In this document: positions 8,229 through 16,631 of the stretch, piece by piece
How positions within the stretch are numbered: position 1 is the first letter of the stretch
Layout of the letters: every line of letters begins with the position of its first letter
Assembly: GCA_964624795.1 (NCBI GenBank)
Contig: CAZUZS010000030.1
Location: forward strand, 1 to 50,456
Direction of reading: 5' to 3'
DNA: 50,456 bases
DNA from: CAZUZS01 sp964624795
Lineage (GTDB): Bacteria; Calditrichota; Calditrichia; RBG-13-44-9
Notes under the pieces: generated by a model
The model's input: the letters and a program-made list of their open reading frames with translations, nothing else
Told to the model about the DNA's origin: nothing
Databases searched by the model: none
Made by a program: the position numbers and the translations under genes

Positions 8229-8307
8229 AGATGACAGGACCGGCATCCCGATAAAACAGTTATTTTAACACAACTGTCAACCCAAAAGACAAATCCTGCT
8301 ACCCGTC

Positions 8308-8793
8308 TTAAAAAATCACCCACCACAAAAACGTGCCGATCATACTGATCCCTACCACAATCTTTACCAGACTTCCCGCCAGGAAACCCACAAATGCTCC
8401 CCAGCCGGAACGCCATGCCTCGGAGCGCGATTTTCCGGCAAGCAGCTCACCTGCCACGGCGCCCAGGAAAGGGCCGATCAGCAAGCCGATAAAACTCAGG
8501 AATACAACACCCAGTATCCCGCCAATAATCGATCCCCAGATGCCCGCAGCAGAAGCGCCGTATTTTTTGGCCCCCAGAGCTCCGGCATAATAATCCAGCG
8601 CCACCATAAGAATGGTCACAATTCCCCAGAAGATCATGGCATTCTGCCCGTAATCCGTCCAGTGCGAGGCCAGCCCGTAAATGACATACCCGAAATAAAT
8701 CAGCGGAATACCGGGCACAACCGGAAGCAGAGTTCCGGCCAGGCCAACAATCATGATCAACAGACTGAGGACCAAAAAAAGAAAATGTGACAT
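8308..8793 (-). CDS. DUF456 family membrane protein
   Basis: The 161-residue protein is almost entirely hydrophobic, with about four to five membrane segments. It has the DUF456 hallmarks G-T-L-L-P-V-V-P-G-I-P-L-I-Y near residue 21 and repeated Gly-rich helices (G-S-I-I-G-G-I-L-G and G-P-F-L-G-A-V-A-G-E-L). The molecular function of DUF456 is unknown; small Gly-rich repeats suggest helix packing in the inner membrane. It is convergent with the ParE toxin gene (79 bp apart) and lies downstream of trmH on the same strand. Confidence 0.85.
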   Translation of the reverse strand: MSHFLFLVLSLLIMIVGLAGTLLPVVPGIPLIYFGYVIYGLASHWTDYGQNAMIFWGIVTILMVALDYYAGALGAKKYGASAAGIWGSIIGGILGVVFLSFIGLLIGPFLGAVAGELLAGKSRSEAWRSGWGAFVGFLAGSLVKIVVGISMIGTFLWWVIF

Positions 8794-8877
8794 AGACGTT
8801 TTCCTTTGGTACTATGAACTTCTGATTTTATTTAAATTTAGCCAGTCCTTCGGAAAAGAAAGAAACACCATAAATGG

Positions 8878-8919
8878 ATTCCCGCGACCCATTTCCATGG
8901 GCACAAGTTTCGCGGGAAT
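8878..8919. repeat. Nested stem-loop between trmH and the DUF456 gene
   Basis: ATTCCCGCGA (8878-8887) and TCGCGGGAAT (8910-8919) form a perfect 10-bp inverted repeat. The loop contains a second one, CCCAT (8888-8892) and ATGGG (8897-8901). It begins seven bases after the trmH stop on the minus strand and could end or stabilise that transcript, but there is no T run. The arms share the ATTCCCG / CGGGAAT words found in the element at 1062-1223, so it may be a short relative of that repeat. Confidence 0.5.
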
Positions 8920-8925
8920 GGCGAA

Positions 8926-9510
8926 TCAGCCGGGCCCAATCCATTTTTTCAATTTATCTTCCAGCCAGGGCTCGACAATTTCCGGGGCCGGATACATATT
9001 TTTCGCAATTCGCTGCCGGCAGGCCTCATACAGAATCACGGCGGTGGCTACCGACACATTCAGGCTCTCCACCATGCCAAACATGGGAATCATAATCTTC
9101 TCATCGGCGATTTGCACCGCCTCGTCGGAGACGCCGCGATGCTCATTCCCAACCAGGATTGCGGACGGTAGTGTCCAATCGATTTCAAAAATTGTTTTTG
9201 CGCCGGGAGCAATGCAGGCGGCGTAAATGGTCATGTCAAGTTGTTTCAGAGAAGAGCGAAGCTCACCATTTTCGCTATGCATGGAGATATCGATCCATTT
9301 TTTTGCCGAAGCGGAAGTTTTTTCGCCCAGCTCCGGAAACGCTTCGTTGGTGTAGAGCAGGTGAACCGCATCGATCCCCACTGCATCGCAGGAGCGCAGA
9401 ATAGCGCTCACATTATGCGGATCGTGAATGTTCTCGAATACAACGGTTAAATCCCGCTGGCGATTTTCGAGCACGTCCCTCATCCGCTGAATTCGTCTCT
9501 TCGTGGCCAT
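8926..9510 (-). CDS. trmH: tRNA (guanosine(18)-2'-O)-methyltransferase TrmH
   Basis: The 194-residue SPOUT enzyme begins R-M-R-D-V-L-E-N-R-Q-R-D-L-T-V-V-F-E-N-I, very like known TrmH. Motif 1 is N-V-S-A-I-L-R-S-C-D-A-V-G; motif 2 is A-I-L-V-G-N-E-H-R-G-V-S; motif 3 is I-P-M-F-G-M-V-E-S-L-N-V-S-V-A-T-A. These form the knotted SAM-binding site, and the Arg in I-L-R-S-C-D is the expected catalytic Arg. TrmH methylates the 2'-OH of G18 in the tRNA D-loop. The C-terminal extension (E-P-W-L-E-D-K-L-K-K-W) is also TrmH-like, which favours this over RlmB. It stands alone, with a stem-loop just after the stop. Confidence 0.88.
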   Translation of the reverse strand: MATKRRIQRMRDVLENRQRDLTVVFENIHDPHNVSAILRSCDAVGIDAVHLLYTNEAFPELGEKTSASAKKWIDISMHSENGELRSSLKQLDMTIYAACIAPGAKTIFEIDWTLPSAILVGNEHRGVSDEAVQIADEKIMIPMFGMVESLNVSVATAVILYEACRQRIAKNMYPAPEIVEPWLEDKLKKWIGPG

Positions 9511-9886
9511 CGTTTCTCAACCCAATCCCATATTAACGGCTGCCGGTGAATTGTGTGGCTGGTCCAATATTCTCAAACCGGAATCATCCGAACCTTTGCC
9601 CAATGTATCGCCAAGCCATTTCGTTTTTTAATATAATTTCTTTCTCGTGTTTGGAAAACCAAAATCTAAACCGATTTTGGAGGAAGGAAGCAGATAGGTT
9701 TTGTATGGCATGGGCATCGATCCAGGCGTGTTCAGAGAAGCCCAGCGTAAGCGCGCTCTAATCCGCCCGTTTTACAACTGCTGGAGACGAGTCAATCGGC
9801 GAGAGATCGGCGCGCCGCCAAATCAAAGTCATTCCCGGAATTCTGCAAAAAAAGGAGAGGCAAAAGCAACCGAAAAAACAAATGCG
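9511..9886. other. Intergenic region with no recognisable gene
   Basis: This 376-bp stretch lies between the divergent side of trmH and the small Cys-rich gene. It contains short open frames on both strands but no recognisable product, strong ribosome site or RNA fold. A degraded gene is possible (a moderately GC-rich block at 9700-9840), but I cannot support one. Confidence 0.5.
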
Positions 9887-10174
9887 TTAATTCAATACCT
9901 GGTCGGAGGGCATATCGTCATAATCAAACTGAACAACTGCACCGCAACCGCAACTGCACTTGAATTCAATCGCTTCAATACGCCCATCGTTTTCGATAAC
10001 CGAGACATCGGGCGCTTTCCCCGCGACCTGATTCCACTGAACCTGTTCCACCGTCTTTTTTCGATCCAGTCGATCCCTTTTAATTAATTTGCCTTCATTG
10101 GCGGATCTTTCTTCGGATTCGACAAGCGGCCTGGGGTCTTCGAGAAATGATTTAAAATCCTTTTTGTTCTTCAT
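9887..10174 (-). CDS. Small Cys-rich hypothetical protein
   Basis: I do not recognise this 95-residue protein. It is charged and soluble and ends with F-K-C-S-C-G-C-G-A-V-V-Q-F-D-Y-D-D. The C-x-C-x-C cluster could bind a metal, as in a half zinc-ribbon. The ATG at 10174 is chosen because an AGGG lies about nine bases before it; extending to an upstream ATG at 10303 would add 43 residues rich in Phe and Ile that look non-coding. The gene is divergent from the outer-membrane protein gene at 10408. Confidence 0.55.
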   Translation of the reverse strand: MKNKKDFKSFLEDPRPLVESEERSANEGKLIKRDRLDRKKTVEQVQWNQVAGKAPDVSVIENDGRIEAIEFKCSCGCGAVVQFDYDDMPSDQVLN

Positions 10175-10407
10175 ATCAACATCCCTATTGTTTCTTAAGG
10201 ATATTATCGGAGTAATCGGGCATCCGTTAACGTTCTTTATAAAAAAAGCTGTGTGTCCTTTATGTATGATTATTTTAAAGGCGAAAAAACCAGTTCCGGC
10301 CACCTCCCCGGTTCAAAAAACATCTTGATTTATTTGTTATTTTTGTGTTATTTTTCCTTAGGTTTCGCTAAGGATGTTCCATATTACAAATCTGAAAGGA
10401 GCAGCAC

Positions 10408-11694
10408 ATGAAGAAAGTTTGTTGGACGATGTTGTTTTTAATGGGGCTTTCGGCAACCATATTTGCCCAGGGATTTCAAGATCCGTTTCAAGATCCGAAC
10501 CAGAACAACGTGATGGGCGGTTTGGGGATGACCTGGATTGACGGGCAGCCATACACAACGATAACACTCGCCCCGGAACTTGCTTTCGGGAAATTCGGCG
10601 TCGGTCTGTATCTGCAACTATTGATGGACAATAACAACAATTTTAAGCTGCGCAAAGAAGAGTACCAGGGCGGAGCAGGTATTCTGAGAGCGATAAATTA
10701 CATCCGCTACGGCTACAAGGGTGATCAGTTCTACGGGCGCGTGGGATCTCTGGAAATGGCGACCCTTGCCAACGGATTCCTGATGTGGAATTACAACAAT
10801 GCTTCCAATTACGACAAGCGTAAAATCGGGCTGGCGCTGGATATCGATTTTGGCAAGGTCGGGTTCGAATCGGTAACCAGCAGCTTGGGCAGGCTTGAGC
10901 TCATCGGCGGCAACCTCTATTTTCGGCCCTTCCGCTTCATGAACGATGCTGTTCCTATTCTCAGAAATTTCCGGGTATATGGTACATACGTGCACGAAGA
11001 CCATCTCAAATCGGTGTTGACGCCAACCACTTACAGCAAGTTGAATGCGTATGGCGCGGGCGCCGACCTGAGGTTTCTCAACACGCCCTTTATTCAGTCG
11101 GCAATATATGGGGACTACGGCAAATTCCAGGATTACGGCAGCGGAAAAGCGGTTGGTATCAACGTTTTATTCCCGGAATTCATCGGCGTTTTTGGTCTCG
11201 CGGCAAAATTTGAAAAACGCTTCGTCGGAGAACAGTTCATTCCCAATCTATTTGGACCATTATATGAACTCTATCGTGAAGGAAGCAATTTTGACCAACT
11301 GAATCCGGATACATTATTAAAATACGCTCCGAAAACCGAGGGCTATTTTGGCCAGCTTGTCGGGCATATCATCCATAAAGTGCGGCTTACCGGCAGCTAC
11401 CAGCGCCTGAACGGAATTAAGCGCAGCGGTATCCTTCACCTGGAAGCGCAGGCACCCGACCTGGTTCCCAGGTTTGTGCTGAGCGGCTATTATGATAAAG
11501 CCAATATCGAAACGTTCAAAGATGTACGCACACTGGATATCAACTCAGTTCTCACTGCCGAAGTTGGTTACCGTTTGAACCGGTTCCTGGTGCTTTCCAC
11601 CATTTACCGCTGGTACTGGATAGAAACCGACAACGGAAACTACAAACCGGTGGAACGGATTGAGCCGCGCCTCTCATTTAATTTCCAATTTTAG
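10408..11694 (+). CDS. Outer-membrane beta-barrel protein
   Basis: The 428-residue protein has a Sec signal peptide (M-K-K-V-C-W-T-M-L-F-L-M-G-L-S-A-T-I-F-A, then Q-G). The rest is a succession of amphipathic strands rich in Gly, Tyr and Phe with alternating hydrophobic residues. It ends with L-S-F-N-F-Q-F, the terminal Phe typical of BAM-inserted barrels. It is probably a porin-like or uncharacterised channel; no plug or TonB box is visible. An AAAGGAG SD lies before the ATG. A strong terminator follows (11741-11775), so it is monocistronic. The family could not be named more precisely. Confidence 0.75.
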   Translation: MKKVCWTMLFLMGLSATIFAQGFQDPFQDPNQNNVMGGLGMTWIDGQPYTTITLAPELAFGKFGVGLYLQLLMDNNNNFKLRKEEYQGGAGILRAINYIRYGYKGDQFYGRVGSLEMATLANGFLMWNYNNASNYDKRKIGLALDIDFGKVGFESVTSSLGRLELIGGNLYFRPFRFMNDAVPILRNFRVYGTYVHEDHLKSVLTPTTYSKLNAYGAGADLRFLNTPFIQSAIYGDYGKFQDYGSGKAVGINVLFPEFIGVFGLAAKFEKRFVGEQFIPNLFGPLYELYREGSNFDQLNPDTLLKYAPKTEGYFGQLVGHIIHKVRLTGSYQRLNGIKRSGILHLEAQAPDLVPRFVLSGYYDKANIETFKDVRTLDINSVLTAEVGYRLNRFLVLSTIYRWYWIETDNGNYKPVERIEPRLSFNFQF

Positions 11695-11740
11695 CAAATG
11701 TGTTCAGGACGCTGCTGTCCGGCCAGCATAAAACAAATTT

Positions 11741-11775
11741 ATTCGCCCTGGATTATCATTCAGGGCGAATTTTTT
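11741..11775 (+). terminator. Rho-independent terminator after the outer-membrane protein gene
   Basis: ATTCGCCCTG (11741-11750) and CAGGGCGAAT (11761-11770) form a perfect 10-bp stem with a 10-base loop, followed directly by a T run (11770-11775). It lies 46 bp after the stop codon. Confidence 0.92.
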
Positions 11776-11804
11776 GTATGAATTAAAACCTTCGGTAAAA
11801 ATAA

Positions 11805-12509
11805 ATGACTTTATCCGGGTACATAATGCAGCCGTTTCGCGATCTGCTGCAACTGGTTTATCCGCCGGTGTGCTTTGCCTGCAAACAGCTCATGACCAAT
11901 TCCGGGACCTTACACCAAATTTGTGATAATTGCTTAAGCTCGTGCAAACCGGTGGAACCTGCTTTCGTTCAGACAAAAATTCTGGATCGGCTCCCCGGCA
12001 ATCACCTGGATGCTCTGCACATTGCTGTACAGTTTGAGCACGTAATCCAGACCGCGATCCATCATATTAAATATCAAAAAATGAACCGCCTGGCAGAACA
12101 AATCGGGAAATGGTCCCAGAAATTCTTGCTTGGTGAATTGAGCAAAGAAAGCATCGATTTGGTGCTGCCGGTGCCTTTGCACCCGCTACGCAAAAAAGAA
12201 AGAGGCTACAACCAGAGTTACCACATCGCGAAAGGCATATTTGAAACCCTCGCGCCGCCGGTTCGCACCGGCCTGCTGGTGCGGGCAAGACACACCCCGT
12301 CTCAAACCGCCCTGAATCGCGAGCAGCGGCAGCAGAATGTTTCGGATGCTTTCCGGGTTCGGTTTCCGGATCAGGTTAGCGGTAATTCGATTGTGCTGGT
12401 AGATGATGTCGTTACGACCGGCGCAACGATGGACGAATGCGCCCTGACGCTAAAATCAGCCGGTGCAACAAGAGTGGTTGGCGTTGCCCTTGCCACACCG
12501 GTCGATTAA
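11805..12509 (+). CDS. ComF family phosphoribosyltransferase-like protein
   Basis: The 234-residue protein has the ComF architecture. An N-terminal zinc-finger region has C-F-A-C (about residues 23-26) and C-D-N-C (about 40-43). The C-terminal PRTase fold has L-P-V-P-L-H-P, R-K-K-E-R-G-Y-N-Q-S and the PRPP-binding loop V-L-V-D-D-V-V-T-T-G-A-T. ComF is needed for DNA uptake in naturally competent bacteria, possibly linked to PriA; many non-competent lineages keep it too. No other competence gene is in the window. An in-frame ATG at 11826 (M-Q-P-F-R-D) is an equally plausible start, and neither has a clear SD. Confidence 0.87.
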   Translation: MTLSGYIMQPFRDLLQLVYPPVCFACKQLMTNSGTLHQICDNCLSSCKPVEPAFVQTKILDRLPGNHLDALHIAVQFEHVIQTAIHHIKYQKMNRLAEQIGKWSQKFLLGELSKESIDLVLPVPLHPLRKKERGYNQSYHIAKGIFETLAPPVRTGLLVRARHTPSQTALNREQRQQNVSDAFRVRFPDQVSGNSIVLVDDVVTTGATMDECALTLKSAGATRVVGVALATPVD

Positions 12510-12522
12510 TCGCTTTTGGAAC

Positions 12523-12547
12523 GCAAGCAGTCTTGACGGCTGCCTGC
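12523..12547. terminator. Possible bidirectional hairpin between convergent genes
   Basis: GCAAGCAG (12523-12530) pairs with CTGCCTGC (12540-12547) with one A-C mismatch around a nine-base loop. It lies between the stops of comF (+) and the DUF4412 gene (-). There is no T run on either side, so terminator function is uncertain. Confidence 0.3.
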
Positions 12548-12564
12548 AAATGAAGTAATTCAGC

Positions 12565-13428
12565 TTACTGTTGTTTATTAAACTGATCCTGGTATTTCTT
12601 CATCTGCTCCTGTATCATCTGCTGCATATTCATTTCTTTGAATCCGGCGGGAATGGTGAACTGATCATCAGACACAGACTGTTTGGTAATTTCCACCGTT
12701 TCCTGAATATCAACTTCATCACCGTTCACAGTTTTCGTGAGAATTGGGAATCCCTTCTCCTGGCGGTAAAACTGTTCCTCTTTCTCATTGTCCTTATTTT
12801 CACCGCCCATGTCCTGCATGGCTGTAAAGATTGGAATAAAGCTGTTGAACAGCGCTTCATCCCCTGTATCCAGCCAAATATGGGAAAAATGGCCGTCACT
12901 GTCTGTTCCTTCAAACAGTGCACACTTCCGACCGTTGATCGTTTTTGTCTTCCCGGTGGCCTTCATGGAAAAATCGCTTTCCTTCTTTTCACCTTCCGTG
13001 GTCTGCGGCATTTGTTTCATCATATTCCCGACATTCTCATTGATCTCATCAACATTTGTCACCATCGCCGTTTTCGAATCCCACTGCAGGGTGGTCATTT
13101 TATGAGTCGTCATGTCGTAGATCATGGACATTTTATGTCCCTCCTGTTCCGAATCCACACGGTACATTTTGCCTTTGATGTAAATTGTCGCTGTATTTTC
13201 GGCGAAGCCCTCCGGAGCAATTTTTTTGAGCTCTTCGGTGGATTTCGAAAATATGTTATCGGCAACAGCGCTGTTGTCTTCCGGATTCACAGAGGGGAAA
13301 GCCGAAAGCTGAACGGTGATATCTTTTTCGACAATCTTTCCTTCGAAGCCCGCGGCTAAAACAGCCCTGTTAAAGAAAAGAATCCCTGCAATGAGAAGAG
13401 AGAACATAAAAAATTTCGAGTACTTCAT
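12565..13428 (-). CDS. Secreted DUF4412-like protein
   Basis: The 287-residue protein has a Sec signal peptide (M-K-Y-S-K-F-F-M-F-S-L-L-I-A-G, cleavage near A-L-A-A). F-E-G-K-I-V, then Y-I-K-G-K-M-Y-R-V-D and M-S-M-I-Y-D-M, follow the pattern of DUF4412, a periplasmic family whose role is unknown. Its beta-rich fold recalls lipid-binding LolA/LppX-type proteins, which is inference. The middle holds a charged K-T-K-T-I-N-G-R-K-C segment and the C-terminus a Gln/Met-rich helix. A strong GGAGG lies before the ATG. It is likely periplasmic and monocistronic, convergent with comF. Confidence 0.68.
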   Translation of the reverse strand: MKYSKFFMFSLLIAGILFFNRAVLAAGFEGKIVEKDITVQLSAFPSVNPEDNSAVADNIFSKSTEELKKIAPEGFAENTATIYIKGKMYRVDSEQEGHKMSMIYDMTTHKMTTLQWDSKTAMVTNVDEINENVGNMMKQMPQTTEGEKKESDFSMKATGKTKTINGRKCALFEGTDSDGHFSHIWLDTGDEALFNSFIPIFTAMQDMGGENKDNEKEEQFYRQEKGFPILTKTVNGDEVDIQETVEITKQSVSDDQFTIPAGFKEMNMQQMIQEQMKKYQDQFNKQQ

Positions 13429-13638
13429 GTAGGACCTCCGGTATTTGGTTAATTATTACATGACGATTTATAATCAAATAAACACGTTTTGTTTCTGAAA
13501 ATCAAACTTAAGATCCAGCCTCGTTCCCTCTTCATCGCCCGGAAACGAATGCCCATTTTATCTTCCGTCTTTGGTTTGGCCTGGTGCATCCATTCCAAGT
13601 ATTCCCGCTTGCCCAAGGAAAAATCTGCCGACTACCAT

Positions 13639-14337
13639 TTATTTTAAAATCACCGGCAAACGCCTGGAAATCCGGATTTCTTCCGGCGAAACTTGCGCCT
13701 GGTAGGCCATCGCTTCAACTCCAAATTCCGTTGCTTCGCGCAGCAGCCGACCATATTCGGGATCGATTTCATCGGCCGGCGAAACCGAATCCGCATCCCC
13801 GCGTTGCACCACAAAGAATATCACCGCCCGGTGCCCTTCCGAAACCATTCGCATCAGCTCGCGCAAATGTTTCTGTCCGCGCAATGTCACAGCATCCGGG
13901 AACAGGGCCAACCGTCCTTCCACCAGCGTTACATTTTTTACCTCCACGTAGCAGCGCCCGGTCTTTCCCTCCAGCAGCAGATCGATCCTACTGTTCTCAC
14001 CGTATTTTACTTCCGGCCGGACGGTTTCGTAATTTTGCAACTCGGAAATCGTGCCGTCGACGATGGCGTCCTTCACCAGCAGGTTGGGCCGACCGGTATT
14101 GATTCCAACCCAACAGCCGTTTACCCGCACCAGTTCCCAGGTGTATTTATACTTGCGATTCGGATTCCGGCTTTCGGAAAGTCTCACCGGGCTGCCGGGA
14201 TCCATGCAGCCTTTCATGCTGCCGGAGTTAGGACAATGAGCTGTCACGACCTCGCCGTTTTCCAATTCGACATCCGCTAAAAACCGCTTATAGCGGCGGA
14301 CAAGCTTTCCCGGAATCAGTTTCTGGGGAAGTTTCAT
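13639..14337 (-). CDS. sfsA: DNA-binding protein / nuclease-like SfsA
   Basis: The 232-residue protein matches SfsA throughout: L-V-R-R-Y-K-R-F-L-A-D-V near the start, C-P-N-S-G-S-M-K-G-C, N-T-G-R-P-N, S-R-I-D-L-L-L-E, and the nuclease-like core Y-V-E-V-K-N-V-T-L-V-E followed by F-P-D-A-V-T-x-R-G. SfsA was named for stimulating maltose fermentation in E. coli; its fold combines an OB-like domain with a restriction-endonuclease-like core that has the D...E-x-K pattern seen here. The ATG at 14337 is chosen; an upstream in-frame TTG at 14376 would add 13 residues not expected in the family. It is a single gene. Confidence 0.92.
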   Translation of the reverse strand: MKLPQKLIPGKLVRRYKRFLADVELENGEVVTAHCPNSGSMKGCMDPGSPVRLSESRNPNRKYKYTWELVRVNGCWVGINTGRPNLLVKDAIVDGTISELQNYETVRPEVKYGENSRIDLLLEGKTGRCYVEVKNVTLVEGRLALFPDAVTLRGQKHLRELMRMVSEGHRAVIFFVVQRGDADSVSPADEIDPEYGRLLREATEFGVEAMAYQAQVSPEEIRISRRLPVILK

Positions 14338-14424
14338 CGTCTTTTGTAATGCACTCCAAAATTTTTGCTGTCTCAATACCGGCAGATAAGTAGCCTAAGT
14401 GCCATCATGGAATCATTGCTATCG

Positions 14425-15327
14425 TTAGAGCGACCCCATGATGTACCACTTTCCGCCAAGCTTTTGAAAACGCCATTGAAAAGCCAGCCGGTGCACCGGT
14501 CTGTCTTCCGAGCGAATATACCAGTCACCTAATACAAGTACCACTGAATCCCCTTTTTCGCAGTAAAAACCGGGGCGTTCAAGTTCAATATTTGCAGACT
14601 GAAATCGTAAGCGTTCGGAGAGAAGTTCGGAAAGAAGTTCGCCAGCGGCAGAATTGCGTTTCTCAATATTTGCGCCAAGATAGGATGCCATTTTCAAGGA
14701 ATCTCCACGCTGCCATTCTTTGCTGAAATCCTCAAGCCGTGCGTGAATATTTCGCTCAATTTTATATGGACAGGTGCTCACCCGGAAACCGGACATCCTG
14801 AGAAAGCCCAGACGGGAATAGATGCCGGGATGCTTGCCGAAAAGGCTGTCGGCCGCTTCACCACCAAAAACATCTACCGCCAAGACATTTTCCCTCCCAA
14901 AATGCAGATCGGCAGGATCAATTTCAAATATCGCCTTTTGCCGGTGAATATTGCCGAAATGGGGAGAAACATTTCCCCGGTGCCCAACCAGTTTCCCATT
15001 CAAATAAACATTCATGCTATCCGCATTCCGGCCGAGGTAGAGATAAACCACCCTTTCCTCAAAATGGCCCATCAGCACAAAGTGGCGACGATAGCAGGTC
15101 GGGTTACCGCTCCCGGAACCCACTGATGATTTCAGGACCGCCGGCAACGAAATTCTAGCCCAGCTCGTGTCATTAAAAAACGTGCGGCTCCACTCCGCAG
15201 AAGTCCCTTCGTGATACAGCCACATTCCGTTAAGCGAAAAAGACTGCAAATCTCCTTCATAATTCTTGCTACAGAAGAGAAACGTCAAAATCAAACCGGT
15301 AATCAGAACACGCTTCGTTGATTTCAT
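14425..15327 (-). CDS. Lipoprotein with GH2-like jelly roll and C-terminal NTF2-like region
   Basis: The 300-residue protein starts with a lipoprotein signal (L-I-L-T-F-L-F-C). Residues about 30-175 resemble the sugar-binding jelly-roll domain of GH2 glycosidases: L-N-G-M-W-L-Y-H, W-x-R-I-S-L-P, C-Y-R-R-H-F-V-L, V-Y-L-Y-L-G-R-N-A-D-S-M-N-V-Y-L-N-G-K-L-V-G. The last 110 residues (E-W-Q-R-G-D-S-L-K ... F-Q-W-R-F-Q-K-L-G-G-K-W-Y-I-M-G) look like an NTF2/SnoaL-type fold. The catalytic barrel of GH2 enzymes is missing, so it is more likely a binding protein of the cell envelope. Both domain names are inferences from pattern. Confidence 0.6.
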   Translation of the reverse strand: MKSTKRVLITGLILTFLFCSKNYEGDLQSFSLNGMWLYHEGTSAEWSRTFFNDTSWARISLPAVLKSSVGSGSGNPTCYRRHFVLMGHFEERVVYLYLGRNADSMNVYLNGKLVGHRGNVSPHFGNIHRQKAIFEIDPADLHFGRENVLAVDVFGGEAADSLFGKHPGIYSRLGFLRMSGFRVSTCPYKIERNIHARLEDFSKEWQRGDSLKMASYLGANIEKRNSAAGELLSELLSERLRFQSANIELERPGFYCEKGDSVVLVLGDWYIRSEDRPVHRLAFQWRFQKLGGKWYIMGSL

Positions 15328-15520
15328 ACATTGATTTCGGGCAGTTTATTGAAAATTGATTTATTAAAACCCACTAATTCACTGCTTCCCGGCCTAAAAT
15401 ATAATTCATTCCAATCCGAAATACTCCCCCCCAATTATAAAAATTTTTGTCATTCCACGAACCGCTTGTCGACTGCGAGAATACCTGGCCTAAAATTTGA
15501 GAAGTGATTTTTCGGAAATT

Positions 15521-16621
15521 TTATTGCCCGGAGTCCGGGATCGGTAAACCGGAAAGAGCAAATCGGTCATCCGTGAATATTCTCATCTCCTGGAATCCCA
15601 CAAACACCTGTTTCCCTTTCTCCAGTGAGATTTCCTGCAGTCGCTCCTGGGGCAGTTCCGCATGAACATCATCTCCCCAGTCTGTTGTTAGCTCAAGTTT
15701 GATTACCGGTCCGGCCCGGTTAATATGTTTAACCCGGGCATGGATAAAATTTGCGGAGGGTTGTTGATGCGATACGTTCAGTTGGTGCGGACGCACGCAA
15801 ACCACCGCGTTCTTTGCACCATTCTGCCCGGGAACCGGGAGGTCGATGGCATAATTTCCGATGTAAGCTTTGCCGTCCCTGATTTGGCTGTGGAAGAGAT
15901 TTACATTCCCTAAGAAATTGTATACAAACGGATTCGCCGGATTGTCGTACACCTCCTCGGGCGCCCCGATCTGTTCGATGCGACCTTCGTTCATCACCAC
16001 CACATAATCGGCAACCTCCAGTGCTTCTTCCTGGTCGTGGGTGACAAACACACTGGTGATGTGAATTTCGTCGTGCAGCCGGCGCAGCCACCGGCGCAAC
16101 TCCATGCGTACCTTGGCGTCCAGCGATCCGAACGGTTCGTCCAGCAAGAGCACTTTTGGCTGCACCGCCAGGGCGCGGGCCAATGCCACCCGCTGCCGCT
16201 GCCCACCGGAAAGCTGTCCCGGGTAGCGGTCCGCCAGCCAGTCCAGTTGGACCATTTTTAAAAGATTGTGTGCATTTTTGCGGATTTCCTCTTCCGGAGG
16301 GCGCATTCTGCGGGGCTTTATGCGAAGACCAAAAGCCACATTTTCGAAAACCGTCATGTGGCGGAAAAGTGCGTAATGTTGAAAAACGAAACCCACTCTG
16401 CGCTCCCGCGGATGGCTGTGGGTGGTATCTTCACCTTCGAAAAAAACCTGCCCCGAATCCTGCTGCTCCAGGCCGGCAATAATTCTTAACAGGGTTGTTT
16501 TACCGGACCCGGATGGCCCCAACAAAGCAACCAGTTCTCCCGTAGGGACTTTGAGAGACACATCTTTCAGCGCCGTAAAATTTCCAAATGTCTTGGTAAT
16601 ATTTTTTACTTCGATGCTCAT
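15521..16621 (-). CDS. cysA: Sulfate/thiosulfate ABC transporter ATP-binding protein CysA
   Basis: The 366-residue ATPase has Walker A G-P-S-G-S-G-K-T (35-42), the signature L-S-G-G-Q (137-141), Walker B V-L-L-L-D-E-P-F (157-164) and V-F-V-T-H-D-Q-E-E-A-L with the switch His. The C-terminal regulatory region has the V-C-V-R-P-H strand of CysA/TOBE-type subunits. It powers sulfate and thiosulfate import together with CysT, CysW and the binding protein encoded just upstream. The ATG at 16621 has an AAGGAGA SD, whereas extending upstream would run into cysW. It is the last gene of the operon, ten bases after cysW. Confidence 0.95.
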   Translation of the reverse strand: MSIEVKNITKTFGNFTALKDVSLKVPTGELVALLGPSGSGKTTLLRIIAGLEQQDSGQVFFEGEDTTHSHPRERRVGFVFQHYALFRHMTVFENVAFGLRIKPRRMRPPEEEIRKNAHNLLKMVQLDWLADRYPGQLSGGQRQRVALARALAVQPKVLLLDEPFGSLDAKVRMELRRWLRRLHDEIHITSVFVTHDQEEALEVADYVVVMNEGRIEQIGAPEEVYDNPANPFVYNFLGNVNLFHSQIRDGKAYIGNYAIDLPVPGQNGAKNAVVCVRPHQLNVSHQQPSANFIHARVKHINRAGPVIKLELTTDWGDDVHAELPQERLQEISLEKGKQVFVGFQEMRIFTDDRFALSGLPIPDSGQ

Positions 16622-16631
16622 CGGATTCTCC

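Noticed and set aside
12571..13359. 262-codon open frame opposite the DUF4412 gene
   Set aside because: It is antisense to a gene with a signal peptide, strong SD and recognisable domain; its translation is His/Phe-rich and shadow-like.
14338..14376. N-terminal extension of SfsA from a TTG at 14376
   Set aside because: The ATG at 14337 fits the family's N-terminus; the extension has no conserved residues or clear SD.
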